Assembly: GCF_006965445.1 (NCBI RefSeq)
Contig: NZ_CP041356.1
Location: 1,674,001 to 1,738,000 of the forward strand
Direction: 5' to 3'
Source of the DNA: Lactococcus protaetiae
GTDB lineage: Bacteria > Bacillota > Bacilli > Lactobacillales > Streptococcaceae
Length of the DNA: 64,000 bases
The notes under the pieces were generated by a model. It was not told where the DNA came from. It saw only the letters and a list, made by a program, of their open reading frames with translations, and did no database searches. A program made the translations under genes and the position numbers. Positions within the stretch are counted from its first letter, which is position 1. The number at the start of each line of letters is the position of its first letter. This document shows positions 1 to 9,748 of this stretch, piece by piece.

Positions 1-910
1 TATTCTCGCTTTTTGGTAACTTTTCAATAAGCTCCAGAGCAGCGGTAGTGTAAGATTTTGCAAGATTTTTTGTTTCGATTAATGCTTGTGAATTTTTGAT
101 AAATTTATCCACAGCTTCAAAATTTTCATCTTTAATCCAGACGGATACCTGATTAAAATCTTCACGCAAAGCAAAAAGAACAGGTGCAGAATAAATGCCT
201 TGTCTAATGTCCTCAAGCACAGGTTTACCCAAAACACCACTTGTAGAAGCATAATCAAGGTAATCATCCATAATCTGAAAGGCAATGCCGATGTTCATCC
301 CAATCTTATAAGACAAATTAGAAAGACGATTTTTTTTGGCAATTAAAGGTGCGATAGAAGCAGACATCGCAAAGAGTTCACCTGTTTTCCCAGAAATATT
401 TTCGATGTAATCTTCAAGCGATTGTTCAAGGTCAAAATGTTTGTTTAACTGACCTAACTCACCACCTAGTAATCGCTCAATTGAACCAAGATTTTTTGTC
501 AAATTTGTTAATTCTAAAGAATACTCAGACATCAATTTAAAAACAGCAACAAAAAGATAGTCACCTGCATAAACGGCAACTTCAGAGCCATATTTTGCGG
601 AAATTGTTGCAACTCCTCGTCTAGTCGTTGCTTTATCAACAACATCATCATGAACCAAAGTTGCAGTGTGCAACATCTCCACGCTTGCTGCTAAAGCTAA
701 TTTCTCCTTTTCATCTAACTCTGTAAAGTCAGCAAAAAGCAGCAAATAAGCGGGACGAAGCATTTTACCTCCCGCATCAAAAATATCAAAAATCGCCGAC
801 TTAATCGACTCATTTTTGATTGAAATCTGACTTTTCATCAATTTCTGCACTTTTGAAAGTTGCTTTCCAAGTACTGGATAATCTTTCCAAATTGTGTTTT
901 TTACGTCCAT
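1..910 (-). CDS. Polyprenyl (heptaprenyl-type) diphosphate synthase, C-terminus cut by window edge
   Basis: Trans-prenyltransferase that elongates isoprenoid diphosphates with IPP, probably for the menaquinone side chain. About 303 codons are visible, reading from an ATG at 910 with no stop to position 1. Diagnostic motifs are GGKMLRP (residues 47-53), the first Asp-rich motif DDVVD (88-92) with TTRRG just after it, and the second motif DDYLD (215-219). The start overlaps the stop of the upstream Gx-transporter-like gene by about 10 bp, so the two are probably co-translated. This neighbour pair is typical of lactic acid bacteria, where the small membrane partner is often labelled heptaprenyl diphosphate synthase component I. 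Chain length of the product cannot be read from sequence by eye. Confidence 0.9.
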   Translation of the reverse strand, partial: MDVKNTIWKDYPVLGKQLSKVQKLMKSQISIKNESIKSAIFDIFDAGGKMLRPAYLLLFADFTELDEKEKLALAASVEMLHTATLVHDDVVDKATTRRGVATISAKYGSEVAVYAGDYLFVAVFKLMSEYSLELTNLTKNLGSIERLLGGELGQLNKHFDLEQSLEDYIENISGKTGELFAMSASIAPLIAKKNRLSNLSYKIGMNIGIAFQIMDDYLDYASTSGVLGKPVLEDIRQGIYSAPVLFALREDFNQVSVWIKDENFEAVDKFIKNSQALIETKNLAKSYTTAALELIEKLPKSEN

Positions 911-1431
911 TGTTTACTTTCTTTGATAAATAATTCCTGTATTGGCTTGACTCGTGTAATTAATTGATTACCGCCAATTCCTATTGCAAAACCAGCTAAC
1001 ATCCCAAAAAAAGCCAGCCAAGGTAAATATAGCATGACAGAAGCAGCCTTTGCTAGAAAAGCCGCAACGACAAGTTGACCAAAATTATGAAAAAAGCCGC
1101 CAACAACTGATATTCCAATTAATGAAACCAACTTGGGTCCAAATTGTTTCATGAGGTACATTGCAAGAAGAGATAATATTCCTCCAGCAAAAGAATAAAG
1201 AAACACAGAAAATCCTGTGAACAGCGCAGTAATAAGTAAACGAAGAATTTCCATTACCCAAACTTTACGCCAATTCAAAGTGAAAATAGCAATAATCATC
1301 ACTAAATTGGCAAGACCAATTTTGGCTCCAGGAGCAAATGCAAAAAAAGGCGGAAACATATTTTCGATGATTCCCATGACAACAGCGACAGCTGTCAATA
1401 GGGAAACGTAGACATATTCTTTAATATTCAT
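901..1431 (-). CDS. Gx transporter family membrane protein (annotated HepS-like)
   Basis: A 176-aa polytopic membrane protein with about five hydrophobic segments and Gly-rich stretches such as FAPGAKIGLANL and FAGGILSLLAMY. This pattern fits the Gx-transporter family, which resembles S-components of ECF transporters and is commonly mis-named heptaprenyl diphosphate synthase component I. It sits between a NusG-II-domain gene (ATGA overlap at 1428-1431) and the polyprenyl synthase (about 10-bp overlap), forming a tight three-gene unit. A role linked to isoprenoid or quinone supply is inferred from context only. No catalytic motif for prenyl transfer is visible. Confidence 0.8.
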   Translation of the reverse strand: MNIKEYVYVSLLTAVAVVMGIIENMFPPFFAFAPGAKIGLANLVMIIAIFTLNWRKVWVMEILRLLITALFTGFSVFLYSFAGGILSLLAMYLMKQFGPKLVSLIGISVVGGFFHNFGQLVVAAFLAKAASVMLYLPWLAFFGMLAGFAIGIGGNQLITRVKPIQELFIKESKQWT

Positions 1432-1835
1432 GCTGTGTAATCCACCTGATTATCTTTTTTACCACTCATCACTTCAATGACAAGGTTATGAGGAAGACAA
1501 ACAGCAGTTTCTCCCACATTTGAAATCCAACCTCGATGAACAGCAATTTGGTCAGGAGAATTATCGGCCTTATCTCGAATTTTTCCATCAAGGACTTGGA
1601 TTGTATTCCAATTACCATTTTTTGCCCGATAAGTCCAAGTTTGATTTTTTGTTAAATCAAAAGTTTTGATTACCTTTCCATTCACACGTACCTGTGCTTC
1701 AGCTCCAGCTTGATGACTGGTTAGGAAAAAAAGAGTAGAAAAAGAAGCGATAAACAATACGAAAATAATGACAAAATCCAGAGGTTTAATCTTTATATTT
1801 TTAAAAAACAGTATCGTATTTTTAAGGAATTTCAT
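1428..1835 (-). CDS. NusG domain II-containing exported or membrane-tethered protein
   Basis: A 135-aa protein with one N-terminal membrane helix (about residues 18-40), then a small extracytoplasmic beta-rich domain with the signature ending CLPHNLVIEV near the C-terminus. This matches the NusG domain II family found next to Gx-transporter genes in Firmicutes. It is the first gene of the three-gene minus-strand unit, and its stop overlaps the next start (ATGA). It is not a transcription factor despite the domain name. Function is unknown; the linkage suggests an envelope or quinone-related role. Confidence 0.75.
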   Translation of the reverse strand: MKFLKNTILFFKNIKIKPLDFVIIFVLFIASFSTLFFLTSHQAGAEAQVRVNGKVIKTFDLTKNQTWTYRAKNGNWNTIQVLDGKIRDKADNSPDQIAVHRGWISNVGETAVCLPHNLVIEVMSGKKDNQVDYTA

Positions 1836-1882
1836 TATTGGACTATTATAGCAAAATTGATGAAATTTTTCACGAAATCTGC

Positions 1883-1914
1883 AAAAAGAAAGCGCCTTGA
1901 CGGCAACTTTCTTA
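1883..1914 (-). terminator. Rho-independent terminator of galU
   Basis: On the minus strand an AAGAAAGTTGCC / GGCGCTTTCTT stem with a 5-nt loop is followed by a U run. It lies directly at the 3' end of galU. Confidence 0.75.
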
Positions 1915-2850
1915 TTTTTTATTGGTCAATGGAGCCTTAGCATTTGATTGTTTAGTGAGTTCTTGAGCTTTAGCAATAATATAAGCTTTCAAATCTTCGC
2001 TAATTTGAGGGTGTTCAAGTCCATATTCAATAGTTGTTTCAACAAAACCAAACTTGTCTCCAACATCATAACGTTTTCCAGTAAATTCATGTGCAAAAAC
2101 ACGTTGAGTTTTATTCAGGCGCTCAATGGCATCAGTTAATTGAATTTCGTTACCTGCACCTGGAGCTTGTGACTCTAAGACATCAAAAATCTCAGGTGTT
2201 AAGAGATAGCGACCAATGATTGCTAAGTCAGAAGGCGCTTCTTCAACTTTTGGCTTTTCAACGAAATGATTGACATTATAAAGTCCTTTAGATACTTCCC
2301 CATCAGGTGCAATAACACCATATTTATCAACATCTTCATGAGGGACTTTCATTACAGCAATAGTGGAAGCATGAGTTTTTTCGTAATCGGAGATAAGCTC
2401 TTTAGTAAGTGGAGTACCTTCACCATTAATATTCATCAAATCATCTCCAAGCATGACGACAAAAGGTTCATTTCCGACAAAAGCCTTAGCCTGAAGTACA
2501 GCATGTCCTAAACCTTTTGGATGAGATTGACGAATAAAGTGAAGATTAATGTCTGTGGTTTCTTCAACAAGTTTTAATAATTCAGTTTTACCTTTTTCCA
2601 GTAAATTTTGCTCAAGTTCAAGATTAGAGTCAAAATGGTCTTCAATAGGACGTTTTGCTTTACCTGTAACAATCAAAATATCTTCTATGCCTGATTTTAA
2701 GGCTTCTTCAACAATAAATTGGATTGTGGGTTTGTCAACGATTGGAAGCATTTCTTTTGCCATTGCTTTTGTTGCAGGCAAGAAACGAGTACCCAAACCT
2801 GCCGCAGGAATAACAGCCTTACGGACTTTTCTAGCTTTAGTTTGATTCAT
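1912..2850 (-). CDS. galU: UTP--glucose-1-phosphate uridylyltransferase
   Basis: Makes UDP-glucose from UTP and glucose-1-phosphate, feeding cell-wall polysaccharide, teichoic acid glycosylation and the Leloir pathway in the cytoplasm. The 312-aa length is normal for bacterial GalU. The N-terminal nucleotide-binding signature [19 protein letters not shown] starts at residue 18. [16 protein letters not shown] and EIQLTDAIE are typical of the family. It lies 70 bp downstream of gpsA on the same strand and is followed by a hairpin terminator, so gpsA-galU is probably a transcription unit, an arrangement common in streptococci. Confidence 0.96.
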   Translation of the reverse strand: MNQTKARKVRKAVIPAAGLGTRFLPATKAMAKEMLPIVDKPTIQFIVEEALKSGIEDILIVTGKAKRPIEDHFDSNLELEQNLLEKGKTELLKLVEETTDINLHFIRQSHPKGLGHAVLQAKAFVGNEPFVVMLGDDLMNINGEGTPLTKELISDYEKTHASTIAVMKVPHEDVDKYGVIAPDGEVSKGLYNVNHFVEKPKVEEAPSDLAIIGRYLLTPEIFDVLESQAPGAGNEIQLTDAIERLNKTQRVFAHEFTGKRYDVGDKFGFVETTIEYGLEHPQISEDLKAYIIAKAQELTKQSNAKAPLTNKK

Positions 2851-2920
2851 AAGATATCGAAGCTCCTTTTTTGTAAACAGTTACAAATATAACATATTTC
2901 TTTTGTATTCACAAGGTATG

Positions 2921-3940
2921 TCAGTTGGTGAATTCATTTTCTGCTCGTGTTTCTCGGCGCATAATATCAAGAATACCAACTTTAGCATCAAGTCCTTCGT
3001 ATAGGACCTTATAAATAGTTTCAGTGATTGGCATATCAATATTAAGTTGTTGTGCTAATTCATAAGCGGCTTTTGTTGTTGAAACACCTTCAATAATCAT
3101 GCCCATATTACGCTCAACATCTTCAAGTTTTTCTCCACGACCAAGTGCATCTCCGGCACGCCAATTTCGCGAGTGAACGGAAGTTCCTGTGACAATGAGG
3201 TCACCAACCCCAGAAAGTCCACTATAAGTTAGAGGTTCAGCACCCATTGCTACACCGAGACGTGTAATCTCGGTAAGACCACGTGTGATGATTGCGGCTT
3301 TTGCATTATCTCCAAATCCAAGACCGTGAAGTGCACCAGCACCAACGGCAATGATATTTTTAAGCGCACCCGCTGTTTCCACTCCGACTACATCGGTATT
3401 GGTATAAAGACGGAAGTAGTCATTACTAAAAATATTTTGTGCATATTTTGCTTCGTCATGATTTTTAGAAGCAGCAGAGATTAAAGTAATATCTCGAACG
3501 ATTGTTTCTTCGGCATGGGAAGGACCAGATACAACTACAATTTCTCCACGGTACTCAGAAGGAATTTCTTCTTCGAGAATACTTGAGATGCGGGCGTGTG
3601 TCCCTTGCTCAAGTCCTTTTGAGGCATGAAGGATATGGACTTTATGCCTCAAAACTTCGGCAAGTTGTTTTGCAACAAGACGAGTAACTTTTGTAGGAAC
3701 AACAAAGAGAACAGCATCAACTCCCTCAATAGCTTCACTTAAATCTGTAAATGCCTTAATTTTTTTATCTAAAATGATGTCTTTAAAATAACGTTGATTC
3801 GTATGTTGTTCATTAATTTCCGTAATTTGCTCTGGATTATTTCCCCAGATACGTACTTCATGACCATTATCATTTAGGACTTGTGAAAGGGCAGTACCCC
3901 ATGACCCTGGGCCTAGGACCGCGATTTTTTGTGGTTTCAT
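2921..3940 (-). CDS. gpsA: Glycerol-3-phosphate dehydrogenase [NAD(P)+]
   Basis: Reduces dihydroxyacetone phosphate to sn-glycerol-3-phosphate for phospholipid and lipoteichoic acid synthesis. The 339-aa protein begins with the Rossmann motif GPGSWGTA at residues 10-17. It has the GPSHAEE segment and the catalytic region [12 protein letters not shown] with the expected lysine. The length is standard. It is placed upstream of galU on the same strand. The region before it holds a degenerate repeat copy rather than an obvious gene. Confidence 0.96.
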   Translation of the reverse strand: MKPQKIAVLGPGSWGTALSQVLNDNGHEVRIWGNNPEQITEINEQHTNQRYFKDIILDKKIKAFTDLSEAIEGVDAVLFVVPTKVTRLVAKQLAEVLRHKVHILHASKGLEQGTHARISSILEEEIPSEYRGEIVVVSGPSHAEETIVRDITLISAASKNHDEAKYAQNIFSNDYFRLYTNTDVVGVETAGALKNIIAVGAGALHGLGFGDNAKAAIITRGLTEITRLGVAMGAEPLTYSGLSGVGDLIVTGTSVHSRNWRAGDALGRGEKLEDVERNMGMIIEGVSTTKAAYELAQQLNIDMPITETIYKVLYEGLDAKVGILDIMRRETRAENEFTN

Positions 3941-3994
3941 ATGAATGAGCCTCTCTCATAAGATATGAAATAGCCGGTTTTATTTACTATTACT

Positions 3995-4215
3995 TATTTA
4001 TACTCGTTCACATCTAAATCTGTATGAGCAGATTCAGTAGTTGAGCTACAGTTATACTGCCTTTGCTCTTACCATTTCGTCTTGCTGCTTTAGCAGATTG
4101 CGATTTGAACTTGCCACTTTAGTGGCTTAGTGAAATCGACAGCGGAGGGAAGCGGAGGTAGAGCGAATGGATACCCGTGGTGTATCAACAATGTAGCGGA
4201 GTAATTTCTAAAAAG
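3995..4215 (+). repeat. Degenerate copy of the modular hairpin repeat family
   Basis: Part of the 609-bp gap between gpsA and xpaC. It contains words shared with the other copies, including CCATTTCGTC, GCTGCTTTAGCAG, CGATTTGAACTTGCC, TAGTGAAATCGACAGCGG and GAGCGAATGGAT. It is more diverged than the copies at 29.3, 31.5 or 38.6 kb, and its ends are unclear. Confidence 0.5.
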
Positions 4216-4320
4216 AACTTTTAGAAATTAAACAGTATTAGTGAAAAAACAGACGCTTTCATGTATTTCTATTTCTCTTTCATTTTATCATAAGCAAGAT
4301 TAAAAATCAGCCCTAAGTAT

Positions 4321-4349
4321 GATTTCACTATTCAAAAATGTGATAAAAT
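4321..4349 (+). promoter_or_regulatory. Probable extended -10 promoter for xpaC-telA
   Basis: TGATAAAAT at 4341-4349 is an extended -10 with no good -35. Transcription from here would give a leader of about 190 nt before xpaC. Confidence 0.45.
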
Positions 4350-4360
4350 ATAGATATAGC

Positions 4361-4424
4361 CTGATAGGGCTAGTTTTCGTTGCTACTTCATCTTTTTGAA
4401 AAGATGATTAGTAGTAACGAAAGC
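4361..4424 (+). promoter_or_regulatory. Hairpins in the xpaC leader
   Basis: GCCTGATAGGGC can form a small hairpin. It is followed by a longer imperfect inverted repeat whose arms start TTTCGTTGCTACTTCATC and end GATTAGTAGTAACGAAAG. No U run follows, so this looks like a structured 5' leader rather than a plain terminator. I could not match it to a known riboswitch class. Confidence 0.4.
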
Positions 4425-4549
4425 AGAGCTTAGTGCTGTTTGTTTTGCCACCATAGATAGATGGAAAAATTAGCAGGTGTTTGCTAAACTAAAAATGAAT
4501 TTGAAATTAGAAACTTGTGATAACAGGACGCAAGCAGGAGGAAAAAAAT

Positions 4550-5173
4550 ATGCCAGTCAGTTTGTTTATGAATCATCAGGGAATGATGGCAGGTAGTGGA
4601 CATTGGGGAATTGTGAACATGATTTTTGGTTTGATTCTCTTTTTCTTGATTGTAAAAATGATTATTGGTATTGGCTTTATGCGCAAGAATCGTCGTGAGG
4701 AACGTGGAGGTTATAAGGATAAATCAATGAGTTTGAAAGAAAATATGGAACGTTACCATGAAGCAGGACTTTCTGACAGTGACATCAAGATTTTACGTGA
4801 AAATCTGGCTGAAGCAAAAGCAAATATTGAAACTTGGGAAGCCCATCAAAAGAAAGATGATGATTTACAAGTTGTTGAGTCTGTAACAGGTGGACTTGAC
4901 TCAAGTAAACAAACTTTCAGATATATTGTGCAAAATCCTCAAGAGCTGACGAAGCAAAATGAGTTTCTATACAAAAACTTACCAAATATGGTCAAACTGA
5001 CAGAAAAGTTCATTGAGATGAAAAAGCAGTCTGTAAGAACTGATGATATTAAACGTGATTTGGATGAAACATTATTACTGATTAAAACTTTGTCAGGAGC
5101 AATTTCAAAAAATTATCATGAAATTCTTATGGACGATGTCAATGTGATTAAGCATCAAGTGAATTTTGACTGA
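4550..5173 (+). CDS. xpaC: XpaC-like (5-bromo-4-chloroindolyl phosphate hydrolysis family) protein
   Basis: A 207-aa protein with one strong membrane helix near residues 20-40 (IVNMIFGLILFFLIVKMIIG) and a long helical, charged C-terminal region, as in the XpaC family. I start it at the ATG at 4550 because the AGGAGG ribosome-binding site sits 7 nt before it. An in-frame ATG at 4517 has no such site. XpaC genes are characteristically paired with telA, which follows here after 438 bp. The name comes from an old indicator assay; its real function is unknown, and linkage suggests envelope stress or toxic-anion tolerance. Confidence 0.8.
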   Translation: MPVSLFMNHQGMMAGSGHWGIVNMIFGLILFFLIVKMIIGIGFMRKNRREERGGYKDKSMSLKENMERYHEAGLSDSDIKILRENLAEAKANIETWEAHQKKDDDLQVVESVTGGLDSSKQTFRYIVQNPQELTKQNEFLYKNLPNMVKLTEKFIEMKKQSVRTDDIKRDLDETLLLIKTLSGAISKNYHEILMDDVNVIKHQVNFD

Positions 5174-5217
5174 TAGCACAACCGATGAGCGTGTACCATA
5201 AGTATTTGTCAGCGAAT

Positions 5218-5489
5218 TCAGTCGGACGAAATTCGAAACATAGTGCTGCTTTATCCCCTACCTAAGAGGTGGGGGATTGCGACTAGGTGCTTTGCCTTTT
5301 GCTCTTGCTTTTAGCAGCTAAGCAAACGGATAGCGTAGCAGACCGTTCGTAGAACGGCATGCGAAACACGTAGCGCCTTAGCGAGCATTGACAGCCTTTT
5401 TATCAGACGCTTTAACGGCTAGATAAAACGGACAAATGTTTATCGCGTAGCCGCAAGGCGGAGATCGCACGCATTTGCTTTGATAAAAG
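5218..5489 (+). repeat. Modular hairpin repeat, copy between xpaC and telA
   Basis: Forward-orientation copy beginning near TCGGACGAAATTCG and ending CACGCATTTGCTTTGATAAA. Internal words such as GACTAGGTGCTTTGCC, AGCTAAGCAAACGGA, GTTCGTAGAACGGC and GCGAAACACGTAGC also occur in other copies. It fills most of the 438-bp gap that splits the usual xpaC-telA pair. No gene is evident. Confidence 0.85.
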
Positions 5490-5510
5490 AGTTGTCAGTA
5501 CAGCTAAAAA

Positions 5511-5532
5511 GTCTGTCATTATACTGACAGAA
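5511..5532 (+). repeat. CTGTCAG-type short palindrome (imperfect)
   Basis: GTCTGTCATTATACTGACAG is an imperfect member of the short palindrome family, located upstream of telA. Confidence 0.6.
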
Positions 5533-5611
5533 ATAAATAATTAAAAAATTCCTGTCATTTTTGGCAGGAATCGTTTATAATTAAGAAAAACAGATAAAGG
5601 ACAAAAAATTC

Positions 5612-6781
5612 ATGGAGAATCCGATTTTAGATGATTTACTAAATAATGATAAGGTCATCAAAGATGCCGAACAACTTGATGAACAGCAAAAGTCAGAGAT
5701 TGTAGAAATGCATAAAAATGCTGCTTTAGCAGCCGTTGACGCACTCTCGCCTGAGGAGTTGGAAAAAGCAAAAGAACTTTCAAAGCAGCTTGATGAAAAC
5801 AGCGCACAGTCTGTCATTGCTTATGGAGCAAATGCGCAAGATAAAATTTCGGCTTTTTCGCAAAGTGTTTTAAATAAAGTACAGGCTCAGGACTTAGGAG
5901 AAGTAGGGACATCGCTGACAGACCTGATGTTTAACTTACAGCAAGCTAATCCTAATGAGTTGGTTGCGGAGAACAAGGGTTTGTTCACTAAGATGTTTGG
6001 AAAAGTTAAAAAATCAATTTTTGAAGTGACTCAAAAGTATCAAAAAATTGGGGCGGGAATTGATAAAATTTCAGCAAAGCTGAACAATGAGCAACAAGGA
6101 TTGCTACAAGATAATGAAACTTTGGACAAACTTTACGATGAAAATTTGAATTATTTTAAAGCGCTCAATGTTTTTATCGCAGGAGCGGAATTAAAAGTTC
6201 AGGAATTGGATAATGAAACGTTGCCTAAGGCTCGCCTTGAAGCACAGCAATCAACAGATAATGCTCTTGTTGTCCAAAAAGTGAACGATTTGGAATCTTA
6301 CAAAAATCGTTTGGAAAAACGTGCTCACGATTTACGTCTCGCGCGTCAGCTGACAATTCAACAAGCGCCTCAGATTAGACTTATTCAAAATACCAATCAA
6401 GAATTAGCAGAAAAGATTCAGACGTCAATTAATACAGCAATTCCGCTTTGGAAAAATCAAGTTGCTATTGCATTGACATTGTTGAAACAAAAAGATGCAT
6501 TGACGAGTCAACGAATTGTTTCTGAAACAACAAATGATTTATTGAAGAAAAATTCGGAAATGCTTAAAAACTCAACTATTGAAGCAGCTATTGAGAATGA
6601 ACGTGGACTGGTTGATATTGAAACGTTGAAATTAACTCAACAAAATTTGGTAGATACGATTCAAGAAACTATGCGTATCCAAGCTGACGGTCGTCAAAAA
6701 CGTCAACAAGGTGAGATTGAAATGGCAAAAATGGAAGAAGAAATCAAAACAAAGCTTCTACAACTTTCTAATAAGCAATGA
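5612..6781 (+). CDS. telA: Toxic anion resistance protein TelA/KlaA family
   Basis: A 389-aa soluble, mostly alpha-helical protein with long coiled-coil-like stretches (roughly residues 150-260 and 330-389). Family features include the block ERGLVDIETLKLTQQNLVDTI near the C-terminus. TelA proteins were first linked to tellurite resistance, and in Gram-positives they also influence tolerance to cell-wall-acting antimicrobials. The biochemical role is unknown. xpaC precedes it, and a CTGTCAG-palindrome terminator follows 1-2 bases after the stop. The start is supported only weakly by an upstream purine-rich stretch (AAAGGACA). Confidence 0.85.
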   Translation: MENPILDDLLNNDKVIKDAEQLDEQQKSEIVEMHKNAALAAVDALSPEELEKAKELSKQLDENSAQSVIAYGANAQDKISAFSQSVLNKVQAQDLGEVGTSLTDLMFNLQQANPNELVAENKGLFTKMFGKVKKSIFEVTQKYQKIGAGIDKISAKLNNEQQGLLQDNETLDKLYDENLNYFKALNVFIAGAELKVQELDNETLPKARLEAQQSTDNALVVQKVNDLESYKNRLEKRAHDLRLARQLTIQQAPQIRLIQNTNQELAEKIQTSINTAIPLWKNQVAIALTLLKQKDALTSQRIVSETTNDLLKKNSEMLKNSTIEAAIENERGLVDIETLKLTQQNLVDTIQETMRIQADGRQKRQQGEIEMAKMEEEIKTKLLQLSNKQ

Positions 6782-6782
6782 C

Positions 6783-6813
6783 AAAAAGTCTGTCAGTATA
6801 CTGACAGACTTTT
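6783..6813 (+). terminator. Terminator built on a CTGTCAGTATACTGACAG palindrome
   Basis: AAAAAGTCTGTCAGT and its complement form a near-perfect hairpin followed by TTTT, right after telA. The perfect 18-bp palindrome is at 6790-6807. Confidence 0.75.
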
Positions 6814-6841
6814 CAGTACAACAGGTGACTTCTGATAGTTC

Positions 6842-6859
6842 AATTGGTATATACTTCTT
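6842..6859 (+). promoter_or_regulatory. Possible NagR/YvoA-type operator upstream of nagA
   Basis: AATTGGTATATACTTCTT matches the left two-thirds of the GntR-family NagR palindrome (AATTGGTATATACCAATT, as I remember it). It sits just upstream of the nagA -35. The right half is poor. Confidence 0.35.
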
Positions 6860-6860
6860 G

Positions 6861-6889
6861 TTGACAGAAAGTATGAATCGTGATAAAAT
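6861..6889 (+). promoter_or_regulatory. nagA promoter
   Basis: TTGACA (6861-6866), a 17-bp spacer and TAAAAT (6884-6889), with a TG extension before the -10. Confidence 0.75.
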
Positions 6890-6907
6890 GAAGCAAAGGC
6901 TTATTCA

Positions 6908-6990
6908 GTAGGAACCGAATTTAGTCGGGCGAAATTCAATGCTTAGAGTTGCTTCATCTCTGAACAGCAGAGGTGGAGAATCACTTCAAT
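6908..6990 (+). repeat. Partial modular repeat in the nagA leader
   Basis: Contains GAATTTAGTCGGGCGAAATTCAA, related to the CAGTCGGACGAAATTC end seen at 5.2 and 31.7 kb, and a CTGAACAGCAGAGG stretch. It is short and diverged, and lies between the promoter and the nagA start. Confidence 0.45.
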
Positions 6991-7026
6991 CATGCATTGT
7001 TTACGTTTTAAATTTAGGAGGATTTT

Positions 7027-8172
7027 ATGACTTACTACATCAGAGCTGACCAATTTTTCTATCCTTATGAAATTAAAAAAGGTGGTTTTCTTGAGATTGT
7101 TGATGGAAAATTTGGTGAGTGGACAGAGGAAATACCAACTTCCGCTGAAGTTTTGGATTATTCTGGAAAATCTATTGCACCAGGACTTGTGGAAACACAT
7201 ATTCACGGATTTGGTGGGGCTGATGCACAAGATGCCGAAATTGAGGGAATCATGGGCACCATGTCTGAAGGACTATTATCGGCTGGAGTTACTTCATTTC
7301 TACCCAGTCCATTGACAGATGACCATGAGGGATTAAAAGCAGTCTGTAGCGTTGTTGGTGAGCACTATCAAGAAGCGCGTGGAGCCAAGATACGCGGGAT
7401 TTTCTTTGAAGGACCATTTTTCACAGAAGAACACAAAGGAGCGCAAAATCCTAAATATATGCGTGATGCGAAAATGTGGGAACTTGAAGATTGGCAAAAT
7501 GCAGCACATGGGATGTTAAAAAAAGTCGGACTGGCACCTGAACGTGAAGGTTCAGAGGAGTTCATCAGAAAAGCTACTGAATCAGGTGTAATCATTGCTC
7601 TCGGTCACTCTAATGCGACTTATAAACAAGCTGTAGCAGGAGTTCAAGCAGGTGCAACGATGTGGATTCATACATTCAATGGGATGTCAGGAATGACTCA
7701 TCAAGAACCAGGGATGGTAGGCGCGATTTTAAACACGCCAAATACTTATGCTGAACTCATTTGTGATGGTCATCATGTTCGCCCTGAAGCAGCAGAAATT
7801 GTGATGAAGATGAGGGGTGCTGATCATGTTGTTTTAATTACAGACTCGATGCGTGCAGCAGGACTGCCAGATGGCCCATATATGCTTGGTGAGTACGAAG
7901 TTGAAGTGCGTGATGGTGCAGCATGGCTTCCAACAGGTCGCCCTGCAGCTTCTATTTTGACACTGAAAACAGCTGTAAAAAATGTTGTTGATTGGGGAAT
8001 CGCAACTCCTGCCCAAGCGATTATGATGGCATCTTTAACACCAGCTAAGTCAGTTAATATTGACGATGTCTGTGGTCAGATTAAAACAGGATTGGATGCA
8101 GATTTCATTGTCCTTGATAGCGAAATGAACCTTGTTGCAACTTATCTCGATGGCAAAAAGCGATTTGGTTAA
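7027..8172 (+). CDS. nagA: N-acetylglucosamine-6-phosphate deacetylase
   Basis: Removes acetate from GlcNAc-6-phosphate to give glucosamine-6-phosphate, used in amino-sugar catabolism and cell-wall recycling. The 381-aa amidohydrolase-fold protein has the metal-binding HIHG at 58-61, FFEGPFF near 125, LGHSNATY near 196, the substrate-binding HTFNGMSG near 217, and the catalytic Asp in ITDSMRAAGLPDG. A strong TAGGAGG site precedes the ATG. It has its own promoter and a terminator, so it is probably monocistronic, perhaps under NagR. Confidence 0.95.
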   Translation: MTYYIRADQFFYPYEIKKGGFLEIVDGKFGEWTEEIPTSAEVLDYSGKSIAPGLVETHIHGFGGADAQDAEIEGIMGTMSEGLLSAGVTSFLPSPLTDDHEGLKAVCSVVGEHYQEARGAKIRGIFFEGPFFTEEHKGAQNPKYMRDAKMWELEDWQNAAHGMLKKVGLAPEREGSEEFIRKATESGVIIALGHSNATYKQAVAGVQAGATMWIHTFNGMSGMTHQEPGMVGAILNTPNTYAELICDGHHVRPEAAEIVMKMRGADHVVLITDSMRAAGLPDGPYMLGEYEVEVRDGAAWLPTGRPAASILTLKTAVKNVVDWGIATPAQAIMMASLTPAKSVNIDDVCGQIKTGLDADFIVLDSEMNLVATYLDGKKRFG

Positions 8173-8190
8173 GAGCAAGTAATACTAATT

Positions 8191-8223
8191 AAAAGTCGAA
8201 TATCATAACGATATTCGGCTTTT
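8191..8223 (+). terminator. Terminator of nagA
   Basis: AAAAGTCGAATATC / GATATTCGGCTTTT stem with a 5-nt loop, ending in a T run. Confidence 0.85.
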
Positions 8224-8485
8224 GAATTTAGCTTATCAAAATAAAGTCAATATTTAAAACTATAGACAAAATGGAAGCAGTTGATAAGTTAAAAAAATGA
8301 TTTATACTCGTGTATTTAAGACATAAAATTGTAAAAAATATTTTACTTTTTTATGCTATACTGTCGTAGATGAGAACAAAAAACTTGTGGTAATAATAAG
8401 CCTGAAAAGTTTGAATTGACAGAAAAATTTCATTAAAAAATACGAGAAAACCTTTGCAAATTAAGGGTTCAAAAATTTTTTGTAA

Positions 8486-8500
8486 TGTAAACGGTTTACA
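8486..8500 (+). promoter_or_regulatory. cre-like CcpA site upstream of pfkA
   Basis: TGTAAACGGTTTACA is a perfect 15-bp palindrome close to the catabolite-responsive element, with the central spacing one base longer than the usual 14-bp form. It lies about 50 bp upstream of the predicted transcription start. That position suits activation by CcpA, which is established for the lactococcal las operon. Confidence 0.7.
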
Positions 8501-8511
8501 CAGTTTATTAG

Positions 8512-8540
8512 AAGATTTTTTTGAAAATACGTGATATAAT
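8512..8540 (+). promoter_or_regulatory. las operon promoter (extended -10)
   Basis: TGATATAAT at 8532-8540 is a strong extended -10. The -35 position (AAGATT) is poor, as expected for an activator-dependent promoter. The 467-bp gap between nagA and pfkA holds only the nagA terminator, the cre-like site, this promoter and a roughly 95-nt leader. Confidence 0.7.
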
Positions 8541-8600
8541 GAACTAGATAATAAATGAGCATGATTTATAAAGTCACTGATAAATCCTTGTCAGTGCTGA

Positions 8601-9662
<1,062 letters not shown>

Positions 9663-9748
9663 GTTACTGCATTCTAGTTTCTAGTTAAGTGTTGAAGTAC
9701 GCACAGCTAGAGACAGATAATAAAATCTTTTATAGGAGAAAACACATA

